Of a stretch of 8,682 bases of DNA, positions 1 through 7,095 are shown one piece after another. The number at the start of each line of letters is the position of its first letter. Position 1 is the stretch's first letter. Position numbers and translations under genes: made by a program. Under the pieces are notes generated by a model. It was not told the DNA's origin, made no database searches, and saw nothing but the letters and a program-made list of their open reading frames with translations. The DNA lies in assembly GCA_016791085.1 (NCBI GenBank), contig JAEUNN010000725.1, positions 1 through 8,682 on the forward strand, given 5' to 3'. The stretch is from Rhodocyclaceae bacterium. GTDB taxonomy: Bacteria; Pseudomonadota; Gammaproteobacteria; Burkholderiales; Rhodocyclaceae.

Positions 1-271
1 AGCCCGCAACTGCCCGCCGACCAAGGCACGACCGTGCTGCGCGCGGCAGCGAAGTCGCGCAAAACACCGAGCGCGACCAGCCAACGCATTGCAGAAGGGC
101 CCGCCGCGCGCACGGGGCGCGTGCCCGGCCGTCGGGGCGCATCGCCGGCACTGCCAGCCGATCCGTCCGAAATGCCCCAGGCGCACGGGCATCGAGCCGC
201 CAGCAGCGCGGCGCGCCATGCGCACGACATGGCATCCGCGTACATATTTTTGCGCCACTGCGCTCCGAATA
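1..271. other. No confident gene; possible 5' end of a minus-strand CDS at the left edge
   Basis: No reading frame here has a convincing start, ribosome site and protein-like composition. On the plus strand one frame stays open from base 1 into the tRNA, but its translation is Arg/Ala/Pro-rich low-complexity sequence and it would run through the tRNA promoter. On the minus strand a frame is open from about 230 to the edge. From an ATG at 87-89 it reads MRWLVALGVLRDFAAARSTV and onward, with mostly G or C at third positions, so a divergent gene entering from the left is possible. No Shine-Dalgarno sequence precedes that ATG and I do not recognise the protein. Bases left of the window would settle it. 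Confidence 0.2.
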
Positions 272-300
272 TTGTGCAGGCCCCGCCGAACTGCTATACT
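272..300 (+). promoter_or_regulatory. Sigma70-type promoter of the initiator tRNA
   Basis: A -35 hexamer TTGTGC at 272-277 and a -10 hexamer TATACT at 295-300 are separated by exactly 17 bp. Each is close to consensus (TTGACA and TATAAT). The -10 ends 13 bases before the mature tRNA 5' end, so the leader would be only a few bases long and would be removed by RNase P. This fits strong constitutive tRNA transcription. The AT-richness of 240-313 stands out against the GC-rich surroundings. Confidence 0.8.
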
Positions 301-313
301 TCTTTTCCTCTGA

Positions 314-390
<77 letters not shown>

Positions 391-398
391 AACAAGTC

Positions 399-434
399 GC
401 AAAAAGCCAAGCACTCAGGTGCTTGGCTTTTTGC
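399..434 (+). terminator. Intrinsic terminator of tRNA-fMet, potentially bidirectional
   Basis: A perfect 16-bp inverted repeat (399-414 and 419-434) encloses a TCAG tetraloop. The GC core GCCAAGCAC/GTGCTTGGC is flanked by AAAAA on the left arm and TTTTT on the right arm, giving a U-tract on transcripts from either strand. It begins nine bases after the tRNA CCA end, as expected for release of a monocistronic tRNA transcript. Confidence 0.92.
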
Positions 435-1207
435 TTTCCGCATGCCCATTTCGGCCGTGCACGGAAACGTGCCGAAGTTGCGGCGCCAGACGTTCTGCTG
501 GCAGTTGCGGTCATTGTTCGTGCACTGCGCCCGGCCCACCGCGCGCGGCGGCCGGCGATTGGGGTCGCCGTCCGGCTGCGGGCGGACTCGATACGCGCTC
601 GACGAACGAAATATCTTGGCTTCAGCACGACCCTTGGCGCGCGGCGTTGTGTGCCGCCGGCCATGTGGCGGGGCAAAGCTGCGGGCGAGCCTGGGCGCGA
701 TGGTGGGTTGCTCCTGGCCGCGAGCCTGCCGCTACCGGAGCCCGACCCTGGCCGGGCTGATGCGCCACTAGCTGTGGGCCGGTTTCAAAATTCGCAGCAG
801 CGCAGCATGGTCCCATCGTTCCGGCTTGGTCGTGTCCGCCCGCAGCGTCGCAAGACCGGGCTTGCCCCCGGCCGGGCTCCTGGCCTGGCGCCTGGATTTG
901 CCCCCCGTTCGCCCTGAGGTTCTATGTTTTTGGACTAGCGGTATTGACGGTCTGTGGGGTGAAATTTGTTCGCTATTTGGCCAGGGCGAACGCGATGCGG
1001 ACCAAACGTCCGGCGCTGACGACCAATGCGGCCGTGGCGCACGAAATTCGCCCACCGCGCCAACTTTCGCCGCCATGACCTCGTGCCGCGCATTGCGGTT
1101 GCGGGTAAGCCCAATCCGGGTTTGCCCATTTCTGTGGACTGCGCGTGGACTTCATTTCTGCTACGTTTCCAGCGCTTGATCGTGACCTTGTGTATCAAGG
1201 CAGGAAA
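435..1207. other. Gene-poor stretch of about 770 bases
   Basis: Several frames are open over 100-290 codons on both strands, but their translations are rich in Arg, Ala, Pro and Gly, overlap one another, lack ribosome sites and show no domain I recognise. The GC-rich composition explains long random frames. Within it, 869-905 has a short imperfect CCTGG/CCGGG-rich repetition. A minus-strand frame at 459-524 reads QCTNNDRNCQQNVWRRNFG and on to a further cysteine, which looks protein-like but has no usable start and runs into the tRNA terminator. A decayed gene or island remnant is possible; I see no transposase, integrase or repeat of the tRNA 3' end. Confidence 0.5.
1175..1199. repeat. Short inverted repeat overlapping the small ORF's ribosome site
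   Basis: CTTGAT at 1175-1180 is complementary to ATCAAG at 1194-1199, with a 13-base spacer. The right arm overlaps the start of the purine-rich AAGGCAGGA (1197-1205) that precedes the ATG at 1208. As RNA it could partly mask the ribosome site; as DNA it resembles a dyad operator. Six-base arms are common by chance, so this is weak. Confidence 0.2.
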
Positions 1208-1399
1208 ATGTTGCTGGTGCGGACTGTTTCGGGCGGCGCGCTCGTTGCAGACCGGTTTGGCACTTGCGTTATTGAATCCGAAATTCGGCGTATCAATGGC
1301 ATACTGTATATGCAAGGCGATGTGTGCCACATGGAATGGTGGGCTGTATTCGTGCTGGGTACGACTTGCTGGTTGGCCGCCGCAATCGTTTTTCTGTAG
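1208..1399 (+). CDS. Possible small tail-anchored membrane protein, 63 aa
   Basis: An ATG at 1208 lies three bases after AAGGCAGGA (1197-1205), a plausible Shine-Dalgarno sequence. The 63-residue product has a mixed, protein-like N-terminal half (MLLVRTVSGGALVADRFG, then an acidic/basic stretch) and ends in one hydrophobic segment, WWAVFVLGTTCWLAAAIVFL, directly before the stop. That suggests a C-terminal membrane anchor with the N-terminus in the cytoplasm. The same frame extends upstream to a GTG at 1145, giving 84 residues, but that start lacks a ribosome site. Codon use is less GC3-biased than in the Hsp70 or rmuC genes, which could mean horizontal origin, weak expression or a non-coding frame. 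I recognise no family. It ends about 145 bases before the lipoprotein gene on the same strand. Confidence 0.4.
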   Translation: MLLVRTVSGGALVADRFGTCVIESEIRRINGILYMQGDVCHMEWWAVFVLGTTCWLAAAIVFL

Positions 1400-1544
1400 T
1401 CTGCAAGGCGGCCTGCGGCGCTGCGCTGCCCATCGACAAGTGCTTTCGCCGCGGCGGCTGCGGGCTTTGCATCCACCGCAATGACTATGTGTGCCAATAG
1501 CGCCGTTGCCGAACCCTTTTAGCCAACTTTTCCCTACATTCTTC
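1400..1544 (+). other. Leader region upstream of the lipoprotein gene
   Basis: This gap presumably carries the lipoprotein gene's promoter and leader, but neither a well-spaced -35/-10 pair nor a clear Shine-Dalgarno sequence is visible. TACATT at 1535-1540 resembles a -10 but lies too close to the ATG, and its nearest -35-like TTGCCG (1506-1511) is 23 bp away. An in-frame GTG at 1491 would add 18 residues before the signal peptide and is not favoured. Confidence 0.3.
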
Positions 1545-3107
1545 ATGCGCTCACTTAAAACCTGTCTACTTGCGTTTGTCGTCCTTGTCGTTGTTGCCGG
1601 CTGCGCCAATACCGCCGCCCGGCGAACCAGCGCAGGCCTCGATCTGGACCTTGTCAGCAAGGACGGCGAAGGATTCGTGGTGCTGAAAGTTATTGCCACG
1701 CAGCCGATCAGCTTGCTGAATCCGAAGTGGCAGAGCATCAGGATCAGTTCCGATGCGCGGAGCGACGAAATGATGGACATCACGCCGCAGTACAACATGC
1801 TGGTGGGCAGGTTCGTACCCACGGAGTCGCTCTACTTCGCCAAACTAAGTGCGGGTGAGTACGAGGTAAGCGGCATGGGCAGCATAGGCCCGGGGCCGGG
1901 CCTGCTGCTGGCCCTGATCATGGCCGACAATTCGGGCGGCAATCACAAGTTGCCGCGGTTTAGCGTGCGCGCGGGACAACTGGCCAACCTGGGGACCATC
2001 GTCTATGTACCGGAAATCGGTAGCGAGCAGCCTGAGCGCCTGTTTTTGCTGGATGGGCCATCCGGCAAACGTGCTGCCTACCAGACCCTGATTTCCGAAG
2101 CCAAGCGGTCCGATGTGCCGTTGGCCGAGGGCGGCGGCTGGAACCGTACGGTCACGGCGGGGGCAGAAGCGGAGGTGCTGGCACAGGCACGCCGGCATGT
2201 GATGTTGCAAGGCGTCTGGCAGCGGGATGCAGAATTGCTGGCCGGCTCGCACCTGGGCATGCTGTTCCGGCGTACCGGTCCGCAAAGCTGGAGTCATGAG
2301 GCCATCGATACGCTCGGCCGGGTCAATTCGGTGGCGCGCGCCGCCGACGGCCGTCTGCTGGCCGGTAGCGACTACGGCAGCTATTTCGTGAAGGACGCCG
2401 GCGGCGCGTGGAAGCTGCATCACCTGCCTCTGGAAACCGGACGCGTCGTGCATATCGATCCGCGCCCGGATGGCAGCGCGGTGGTCGTGACGGCCGAACT
2501 GCAAGAGACTCGTATCTGGCTGTTGCCGTCGGTGGATGGCGGCGAAGCGCCACGCCAGATCGCGCAACTGAAGCAGCCGCCGGACCCGATGCTGGTGACC
2601 GGCCAGGAAATCATCCTGGCCGGCAATATTCCCGGGATTTCGCGGGAAACCGTCATTTCGCGCATCGACAAAAAGACGCTGGCGGTCACCAGCGAAAACG
2701 AGAAGTTCTGGCTGATGGACTGGACTTTGCTGCCCGACGGCACGGTGGCGGCGACGCGCATGAACGGCCTCTCGCTGCTGTCGGCGCGCTGGGTGAATGG
2801 TTTGCACGAGTGGGTGCTGGGCGAGGATCGCGCGAATGTCAGCACCTGGTGGTTTGACGCGCAGAACGGTCTTGCCGTGGAAGCCGCTCCCGGGTTCAAG
2901 ATGGTGGGCAACCAGTTGCGCAGCACCCGCGACGGCGGCAAAACCTGGACGGCCCAGGGGACGAGCGTCGACACGGAACATTTCGCAGCCCGTATCGTGT
3001 TTGCCGACAAGGACGAAGTGCTGCTGCAGAGCCGCAACTTCGTATATTCCACGCTGGACATGGGCCAGACCTGGCGGCGCATATTTCCGGCGCCACAGGC
3101 GAAATAG
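1545..3107 (+). CDS. Lipoprotein with BNR/Asp-box repeats, 520 aa, function unknown
   Basis: The N-terminus is a classic lipoprotein signal: MRSLK, a hydrophobic run, then lipobox VAGC with the lipidated cysteine at residue 20. This fixes the start at 1545 rather than the in-frame GTG at 1491, though no strong ribosome site is seen. The protein should be anchored in the outer or inner membrane facing the periplasm or surface; residue 21 is Ala, which favours outer-membrane sorting. Residues about 30-180 look like a small beta domain, with FAKLSAGEYEVSG and FSVRAGQLANLGTIVYVP resembling regions in DUF2846-like lipoproteins. Residues about 200-520 appear to be a beta-propeller: Asp-box motifs are clear at 460-468 (STRDGGKTW) and 502-510 (STLDMGQTW), with a degenerate one near KDAGGAWKL. 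Asp boxes occur in sialidases and in non-enzymatic propellers such as Ycf48. No sialidase catalytic residues can be assigned, so a binding or assembly role is likelier. It appears monocistronic, since the next gene is convergent. Confidence 0.9.
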   Translation: MRSLKTCLLAFVVLVVVAGCANTAARRTSAGLDLDLVSKDGEGFVVLKVIATQPISLLNPKWQSIRISSDARSDEMMDITPQYNMLVGRFVPTESLYFAKLSAGEYEVSGMGSIGPGPGLLLALIMADNSGGNHKLPRFSVRAGQLANLGTIVYVPEIGSEQPERLFLLDGPSGKRAAYQTLISEAKRSDVPLAEGGGWNRTVTAGAEAEVLAQARRHVMLQGVWQRDAELLAGSHLGMLFRRTGPQSWSHEAIDTLGRVNSVARAADGRLLAGSDYGSYFVKDAGGAWKLHHLPLETGRVVHIDPRPDGSAVVVTAELQETRIWLLPSVDGGEAPRQIAQLKQPPDPMLVTGQEIILAGNIPGISRETVISRIDKKTLAVTSENEKFWLMDWTLLPDGTVAATRMNGLSLLSARWVNGLHEWVLGEDRANVSTWWFDAQNGLAVEAAPGFKMVGNQLRSTRDGGKTWTAQGTSVDTEHFAARIVFADKDEVLLQSRNFVYSTLDMGQTWRRIFPAPQAK

Positions 3108-3418
3108 CGCGTATCCACAGTAGCCGAGCCTGGGTATTTAGTTACGCGCCAGGCAACGCGTTGAAATGCCGTTAACTCACTTAATGTTTCGAGTTTACCG
3201 AACAGGCGGGCCGGGCGAGGCAGGTGGCATGGCCATTTGCGTGGTCGAGGAGTAAGTCCGCGACACTTGCGTTGGCCGGTCCACGGCTTGATCCCTGCGA
3301 ATGCAACGGCGCGACGCTACGCGATAGCCCGCGCAAACGTAAAGGCTGGGCGCGCAACAGGTTTCGGCGCCTGCCGCCAGCCTGTTGCGCCAGTCCGTGC
3401 AGGCGGCGGCTGACGCGC
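3108..3418. other. Convergent intergenic region between the lipoprotein and Hsp70 genes
   Basis: The two flanking genes converge here. No convincing gene is seen. A 23-codon plus-strand frame (ATG 3184, TAA 3253) lacks a ribosome site. Weak inverted repeats that might end the lipoprotein transcript include GCCTGG (3128-3133) with CCAGGC (3149-3154); neither this nor the stronger hairpin at 3352-3390 is followed by a T-tract. The 3108-3200 part is noticeably more AT-rich than the rest of the window. Confidence 0.45.
3352..3390 (-). terminator. Strong hairpin 3' of the Hsp70 gene, candidate terminator
   Basis: GCGCAACAGG at 3352-3361 is the perfect reverse complement of CCTGTTGCGC at 3381-3390, a 10-bp stem. 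An inner GGCG (3366-3369) / CGCC (3375-3378) can extend the fold. It lies 28 bases past the Hsp70 stop codon on the minus strand, where transcripts of that gene would end. No U-tract follows, so it could instead protect the 3' end or act with Rho. Confidence 0.5.
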
Positions 3419-6247
3419 TCAGTCGCCGCTCAGGCGCAAGCCGGCCGGCAGTTGTTCGCCGAATTGTTCGCTTTTTTCCGATTCGCTGACCGGGCAGTAC
3501 TCGGCCAGTACGCGCAGTTGTTCGGGGCGCGCCTGTTCGCGGCGCAGTTTGTCCAGCACGCGCGCGCGTACTTCGTCCTGCACGTCCAGCGCGCGGTCGC
3601 GCGTGACGCGGCAGGCCGCGGCGAATACGGCGTTCAGGCCGTCCAGCCGGTTTTTGCGCCAGTCCAGGTCGGCCGCGCGGCGGAAGCACTGCTCCACGGC
3701 CGGCGCGGGCAGCACGGCATCGGCCGCGGCGTGGAGCGGTACACGTGCCAATAGCCGCGCGAGCGCCCAGAAATATTCCGGCGGGCGCGCCGCGTCGGCT
3801 TTCAACAGGCGCGCGAACAGCCATTCCGCCAGTTCCAGCTTGCGCGCCGGGGCGACGCGCTCCAGGCTGCCGGCCAGACGCAGCGCTTCCACGCCGCCGG
3901 CGGCTTTGGCCTGCGGCAGGGCGGCCGCGAACAACTGTTCCTGTTGTTCCGCCGCCAGCCCGCCGGCGGTGCGGCGCCACATCATGTACCAATTGGCCTG
4001 TGCGCTTTTTTCCTTGCGGTGGGCGAGGCCCAAGCGCATGCATTCCCATAGCTGGGCCATGCGCCAGGGGTCGAGATCGGCGCCATAGCCGGGCCGCAAC
4101 ATGAGTCCGGCCAGATACAGCCAGGTCAGTTCGTGGCCCAGCGAGCGATTGCGCCGCGTGATGCCGGGATGGAGCGCCGGCCACAGGCCGCGCAACACGG
4201 ACAGATTCCAGTCCTCGCGCGGCTGGCCGAGCAGGCGCTCGAGTTCGCGCGGCAGCGATTTCACGTTGTCGCGCGCCTCCAGCGTCTGTTTGCGGCCATA
4301 AAACCTGTCGATGAGCGCGCTTGCCGCGTCGAGGTTGGCGCCGCGCGCGGCGCTCGCGGCCGTGGAGGGCGGCGCGGCCGCCTGGCCGGCGGCGGGCAGG
4401 GCGCCGGCCTGCGGTTTGCGCAGGTTGAATTCGAGCTGCCAGCGGCGGTCCAGGTCGGCGCTGTGCAGCGCAAGTTGCAGCACGCCCAGTTCGGTCAGTT
4501 CGACTTCCAGTTGCACGCTGAGGGTTTGCCCGGCGCCCTGGCGCAGATCGGGCGCATTGCCGTCGGGCAACAAGGTCGTGAACAAAGGCGGCAGGGCATG
4601 GAAATCGCTATCGTTCAGCGTGACCAGCGCGCCGGGCTGGTCCTCCTTGCGGCAGTTGGAAGTATGGGCCGTGAACCGCACCGGGCGGTTGATCACGGCG
4701 TCGAATGCCGGGGCGGCCAGGCGCAGGCTGCCGCCTTCTTCGAAACCTTGCGGCAGCACGCACACCAGCGTGGGCAGGGCTTCGCCCGGTCGCCGCGCAA
4801 GTTCCAGATACACACTGCGCGCATAGCCGCCGCGTATGCGCGCCTTGGACTGCGCGCCCAGCGCGGCATAGCGCGCCGCGCCCTGGGCGATGGCGAGGCT
4901 CATGTCGCCCAGCACGAGCTGCGCCGGCGTGCGGCCCTGCCAGCCGGCGATAATGTCCGTCAGCCGCCGCTGCAAGGGCGCCGGGCGCAGGCTGCCGCCC
5001 GCGTACAGCACGGCATCCACCTCGCGCCCGCGCAAAAATCCGGCCAGGTGGCGGCTTACCGCGCTGTCCGCGGCATAGGGCAGGCCGATTTCGCGCAGCC
5101 CGCCGGCACGCCGCTGCGGACCCGTGCCGGCCGCGGTATGCGGGAAGAAGCCGTCCAGCAGGGCCGCGCGCGCCGCCCCGGCGTCCAGTTCGGCCGACAG
5201 CGCCGACGCGAACAGATTGGCGCCCGCACCCGGTACGGACAGGTAAAGCTTGCCGCCGGGCGGGTCGTCCTCGGCCAGCAGGCGCTCTTTCAGGCGGCGC
5301 GCCTGCGGCAGCAGGTGTTGCCATTGGCGGCGCCCCAGGCGCGCGTCGGGGTCGGACAAGAGGGCGCGCTCGGCCAGGTGGGCGAGCGCCAAATCCAGAT
5401 TGTCCCCGCCCAGCAATAGGTGGTCGCTGGCGGCGATGCGTTCTATCTGCGGCTCGCCGCGCGTGGATTTTTGCTGGGCGATGCGGAACAGGCTGAAATC
5501 CGTGGTGCCGCCGCCCATGTCCACGACCAGCACGCTTTGCGCGCCCTGCGCGAGCGCCGGCAGGGCCTCGATCAGGCGCGCGGCGGCGCTTTTCGGCGCG
5601 CTGCCGGTGTGCTCGCCCAGCCAGGCATAGAAAGCTGCCTGCGGCTCTTCGAGCAGGCGCAAGTCGTCCGGGTAGCCGGCCAGCGTGGCGGCTTTGCGCG
5701 TGAGCGCCTGCGCGCCTTCGTCGAACGATGCCGGCACGGTAATCACGATTTTCTGGCGCGCGAACGCGCATGCCGGGTCGCGCCGCGCAAACGCGTGGTC
5801 CCAGGCCTGCTGCAGGTATTGCAGATAGGCCGCGCTGGCTTCGACCGGCGACAGTTTCAGGTCGGCGGCAACGTCTTCCGAGCCGAACGGCAGGATTTGC
5901 GCTTCGCGGTCCACGCCGCCGTGCGCGAGCCAGGATTTGGCCGAGTGGATCACCCGGCCGGGCGCGTCGTCCTGGCGGTCGCGCGCGTACTGGCCGATGA
6001 AATATCCGCACGCTTCGCCATGCGGATTGCCGCTCATGGGGTCGAGCTGCCCGCGCGCCAGTTCGGCGCCGGTCGCGAAATAAAAGCAGGACGGCAACAG
6101 CGCCGCATCCACCACGCTATCCAGCGCGGCGGCCTGCGGAATCGCCAGGGCGCGCGCGCGTATTTCGCGTGCGGCGAGGTCCTGGTAGGCCAGCACGCAA
6201 TTGGTCGTGCCGAGGTCTATGCCTATCGCGTAGCGCGGACCGCTCAC
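3419..6247 (-). CDS. Atypical Hsp70-family ATPase with C-terminal DUF3731-like region, 942 aa
   Basis: The N-terminal half is an actin-like Hsp70 nucleotide-binding domain. Phosphate-1 motif IGIDLGTTN is at residues 8-16, VITVPASF at 168-175, the LLEEPQAAFYAWL helix at 198-210, phosphate-2 motif VVDMGGGTTDFSLF at 241-254 and an adenosine-type motif YAGGSLRP at 415-422. ATP binding and hydrolysis are therefore expected. Residues about 485-610 may be a beta-rich substrate-binding-like region. Residues about 615-637 are an Ala/Pro-rich linker, and 640-942 is a helical region matching, from memory, DUF3731 of long bacterial Hsp70 homologues. The length far exceeds DnaK (about 640) and there is no EEVD-like tail. 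The start is GTG at 6247: it puts the phosphate-1 motif at the usual distance, and no other start lies in frame just upstream. No good ribosome site is visible. In related bacteria such proteins often neighbour a second Hsp70 and a DUF2760 protein; neither is adjacent here. Its substrate is unknown. Confidence 0.93.
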   Translation of the reverse strand: MSGPRYAIGIDLGTTNCVLAYQDLAAREIRARALAIPQAAALDSVVDAALLPSCFYFATGAELARGQLDPMSGNPHGEACGYFIGQYARDRQDDAPGRVIHSAKSWLAHGGVDREAQILPFGSEDVAADLKLSPVEASAAYLQYLQQAWDHAFARRDPACAFARQKIVITVPASFDEGAQALTRKAATLAGYPDDLRLLEEPQAAFYAWLGEHTGSAPKSAAARLIEALPALAQGAQSVLVVDMGGGTTDFSLFRIAQQKSTRGEPQIERIAASDHLLLGGDNLDLALAHLAERALLSDPDARLGRRQWQHLLPQARRLKERLLAEDDPPGGKLYLSVPGAGANLFASALSAELDAGAARAALLDGFFPHTAAGTGPQRRAGGLREIGLPYAADSAVSRHLAGFLRGREVDAVLYAGGSLRPAPLQRRLTDIIAGWQGRTPAQLVLGDMSLAIAQGAARYAALGAQSKARIRGGYARSVYLELARRPGEALPTLVCVLPQGFEEGGSLRLAAPAFDAVINRPVRFTAHTSNCRKEDQPGALVTLNDSDFHALPPLFTTLLPDGNAPDLRQGAGQTLSVQLEVELTELGVLQLALHSADLDRRWQLEFNLRKPQAGALPAAGQAAAPPSTAASAARGANLDAASALIDRFYGRKQTLEARDNVKSLPRELERLLGQPREDWNLSVLRGLWPALHPGITRRNRSLGHELTWLYLAGLMLRPGYGADLDPWRMAQLWECMRLGLAHRKEKSAQANWYMMWRRTAGGLAAEQQEQLFAAALPQAKAAGGVEALRLAGSLERVAPARKLELAEWLFARLLKADAARPPEYFWALARLLARVPLHAAADAVLPAPAVEQCFRRAADLDWRKNRLDGLNAVFAAACRVTRDRALDVQDEVRARVLDKLRREQARPEQLRVLAEYCPVSESEKSEQFGEQLPAGLRLSGD

Positions 6248-6427
6248 GGCTGTTGCGGCGCAGGGCCGTCGTTGTGGGCCGTGCGGCGACGGCTGATCAG
6301 GCTTGGGGGCATGGGCGGGGTGCGTTCCGGTCGGCGGGCGTATAGTGCCTGCTTTCCGCCGGCGGCGCTCTACGCAGCGGCCGCGGCGGGCCGCATGCTG
6401 CCATTACGACGCAGAGGAGACGCAAGC
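6248..6427. promoter_or_regulatory. Divergent intergenic region between the Hsp70 and SGNH genes
   Basis: This 180-base stretch must hold the start signals for both genes. The best -10-like sequence for the plus strand is TATAGT at 6341-6346, but no matching -35 stands 16-18 bp upstream. The same AT core reads TATACG on the minus strand, so both promoters could share it. No heat-shock (sigma32) promoter or CIRCE element is apparent for the Hsp70 gene. Confidence 0.3.
6415..6419 (+). promoter_or_regulatory. Shine-Dalgarno site of the SGNH hydrolase gene
   Basis: AGGAG lies eight bases before the ATG at 6428. It fixes this start although the reading frame stays open more than 300 codons further upstream, where it is only the antisense of the Hsp70 gene. 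Confidence 0.85.
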
Positions 6428-7072
6428 ATGAAACAAATCCTCGTTTATGGCGATTCGCTGTCCTGGGGCATCATACCGGGTACGCGGGAGCGTCACCCTC
6501 ACAACCGGCGCTGGCCCGGGGTGCTGGAGCAGGGCTTGCAGGCGCGCGGGCAGAGCGTGCGCGTGATCGAAGATTGCCTGAACGGGCGCCGCACGGTATG
6601 GGATGACCCGTTCAAGGCCGGCCGCAAGGGCCTGGACGGGTTCGCCCAGCGCATGGAAGTCAATGCGCCGCTGGCGCTGCTGATATTCATGCTGGGCAGC
6701 AACGATTTTCAGTCCATGCATCCGCACAACGCCTGGCATTCGTCGCAGGGCATGGCCAGCCTGGTGCTGGCGGCGCGCGGCGCGCCCATCGAGCCGGGCA
6801 TGCCGGTCGCGCCGATACTGATCGTGGCGCCGCCGCCCATACAGCCTCCGCGCGGTGCCATCGCGCCGAAATTTGCGGGCGGCGAGCATAAGTGCGTAGG
6901 ACTCGCGGCGGCCTTGCAGGAAGTCGCCGCGAGCATGGGCTGCGCCTATTTCGATGCCGGCGGCGTGATCGCGACCAGCCCGGTGGATGGCGTGCACCTC
7001 GACGCCGAACAGCACCTGACGCTGGGCCGGGCCCTGGTGGCGCCGGTCGCGGCGCTGTTGGGTCAGGACTGA
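6428..7072 (+). CDS. SGNH/GDSL esterase-acyltransferase, MsAcT-like, 214 aa
   Basis: This is a compact cytoplasmic SGNH hydrolase with no signal peptide. Block I GDSLSWG places nucleophile Ser10; block II is around Asn52-Gly53 (LNGRRT); block III is MLGSND with Asn92; block V DGVH gives Asp187 and His190, completing a Ser-Asp-His triad. Length, motif spacing and stretches such as MLGSND, IVAPPP, GGEHK and YFDAGGVI closely parallel the Mycobacterium smegmatis arylesterase/acyltransferase MsAcT (about 216 aa), compared from memory. That enzyme hydrolyses short-chain esters and, unusually, transfers acyl groups to alcohols in water. A similar reaction is likely here; the natural substrate is unknown. 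One visible difference is Ile15 where MsAcT has Trp16, next to the nucleophile loop, which may alter the acyl pocket. The gene diverges from the Hsp70 gene and converges on rmuC with only 23 bases between stops, so it is probably monocistronic. Confidence 0.93.
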   Translation: MKQILVYGDSLSWGIIPGTRERHPHNRRWPGVLEQGLQARGQSVRVIEDCLNGRRTVWDDPFKAGRKGLDGFAQRMEVNAPLALLIFMLGSNDFQSMHPHNAWHSSQGMASLVLAARGAPIEPGMPVAPILIVAPPPIQPPRGAIAPKFAGGEHKCVGLAAALQEVAASMGCAYFDAGGVIATSPVDGVHLDAEQHLTLGRALVAPVAALLGQD

Positions 7073-7095
7073 CGCGGGCGGCCGCCGCGGCGCGC
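7073..7095. other. 23-base convergent junction with GC palindrome
   Basis: The SGNH and rmuC stop codons face each other across 23 bases made only of G and C, containing the perfect palindrome GGCGGCCGCC. It could form a cruciform or contribute to termination, but it has almost no loop and no T-tract, so transcripts may overlap at their 3' ends. Confidence 0.35.

Noticed and set aside
869..905. CCTGG/CCGGG-rich short repetition
   Set aside because: Units are irregular and few; GC bias alone can produce this, so it is not called a tandem repeat.
935..1822. 295-codon minus-strand open frame
   Set aside because: It has no ribosome site or recognisable domain and its second half is the antisense of the well-supported lipoprotein gene; composition is Arg/Ala-rich noise.
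3184..3255. 23-codon plus-strand frame in the convergent intergenic region
   Set aside because: There is no ribosome site and it is too short to judge; no similarity recognised.
4133..5419. 428-codon plus-strand frame inside the Hsp70 gene
   Set aside because: It is the antisense of an intact Hsp70 coding sequence; its Gln/Ala/Gly/Arg composition mirrors the GC-rich codons of the real gene.
4608..6011. 467-codon minus-strand frame overlapping Hsp70
   Set aside because: It is an out-of-frame shadow of the Hsp70 gene with extreme Arg/Pro/Ala content and no domain.
5420..6427. Long upstream extension of the SGNH hydrolase frame
   Set aside because: The extension lies antisense to the Hsp70 N-terminal domain; the AGGAG site and the GDSL motif place the true start at 6428.
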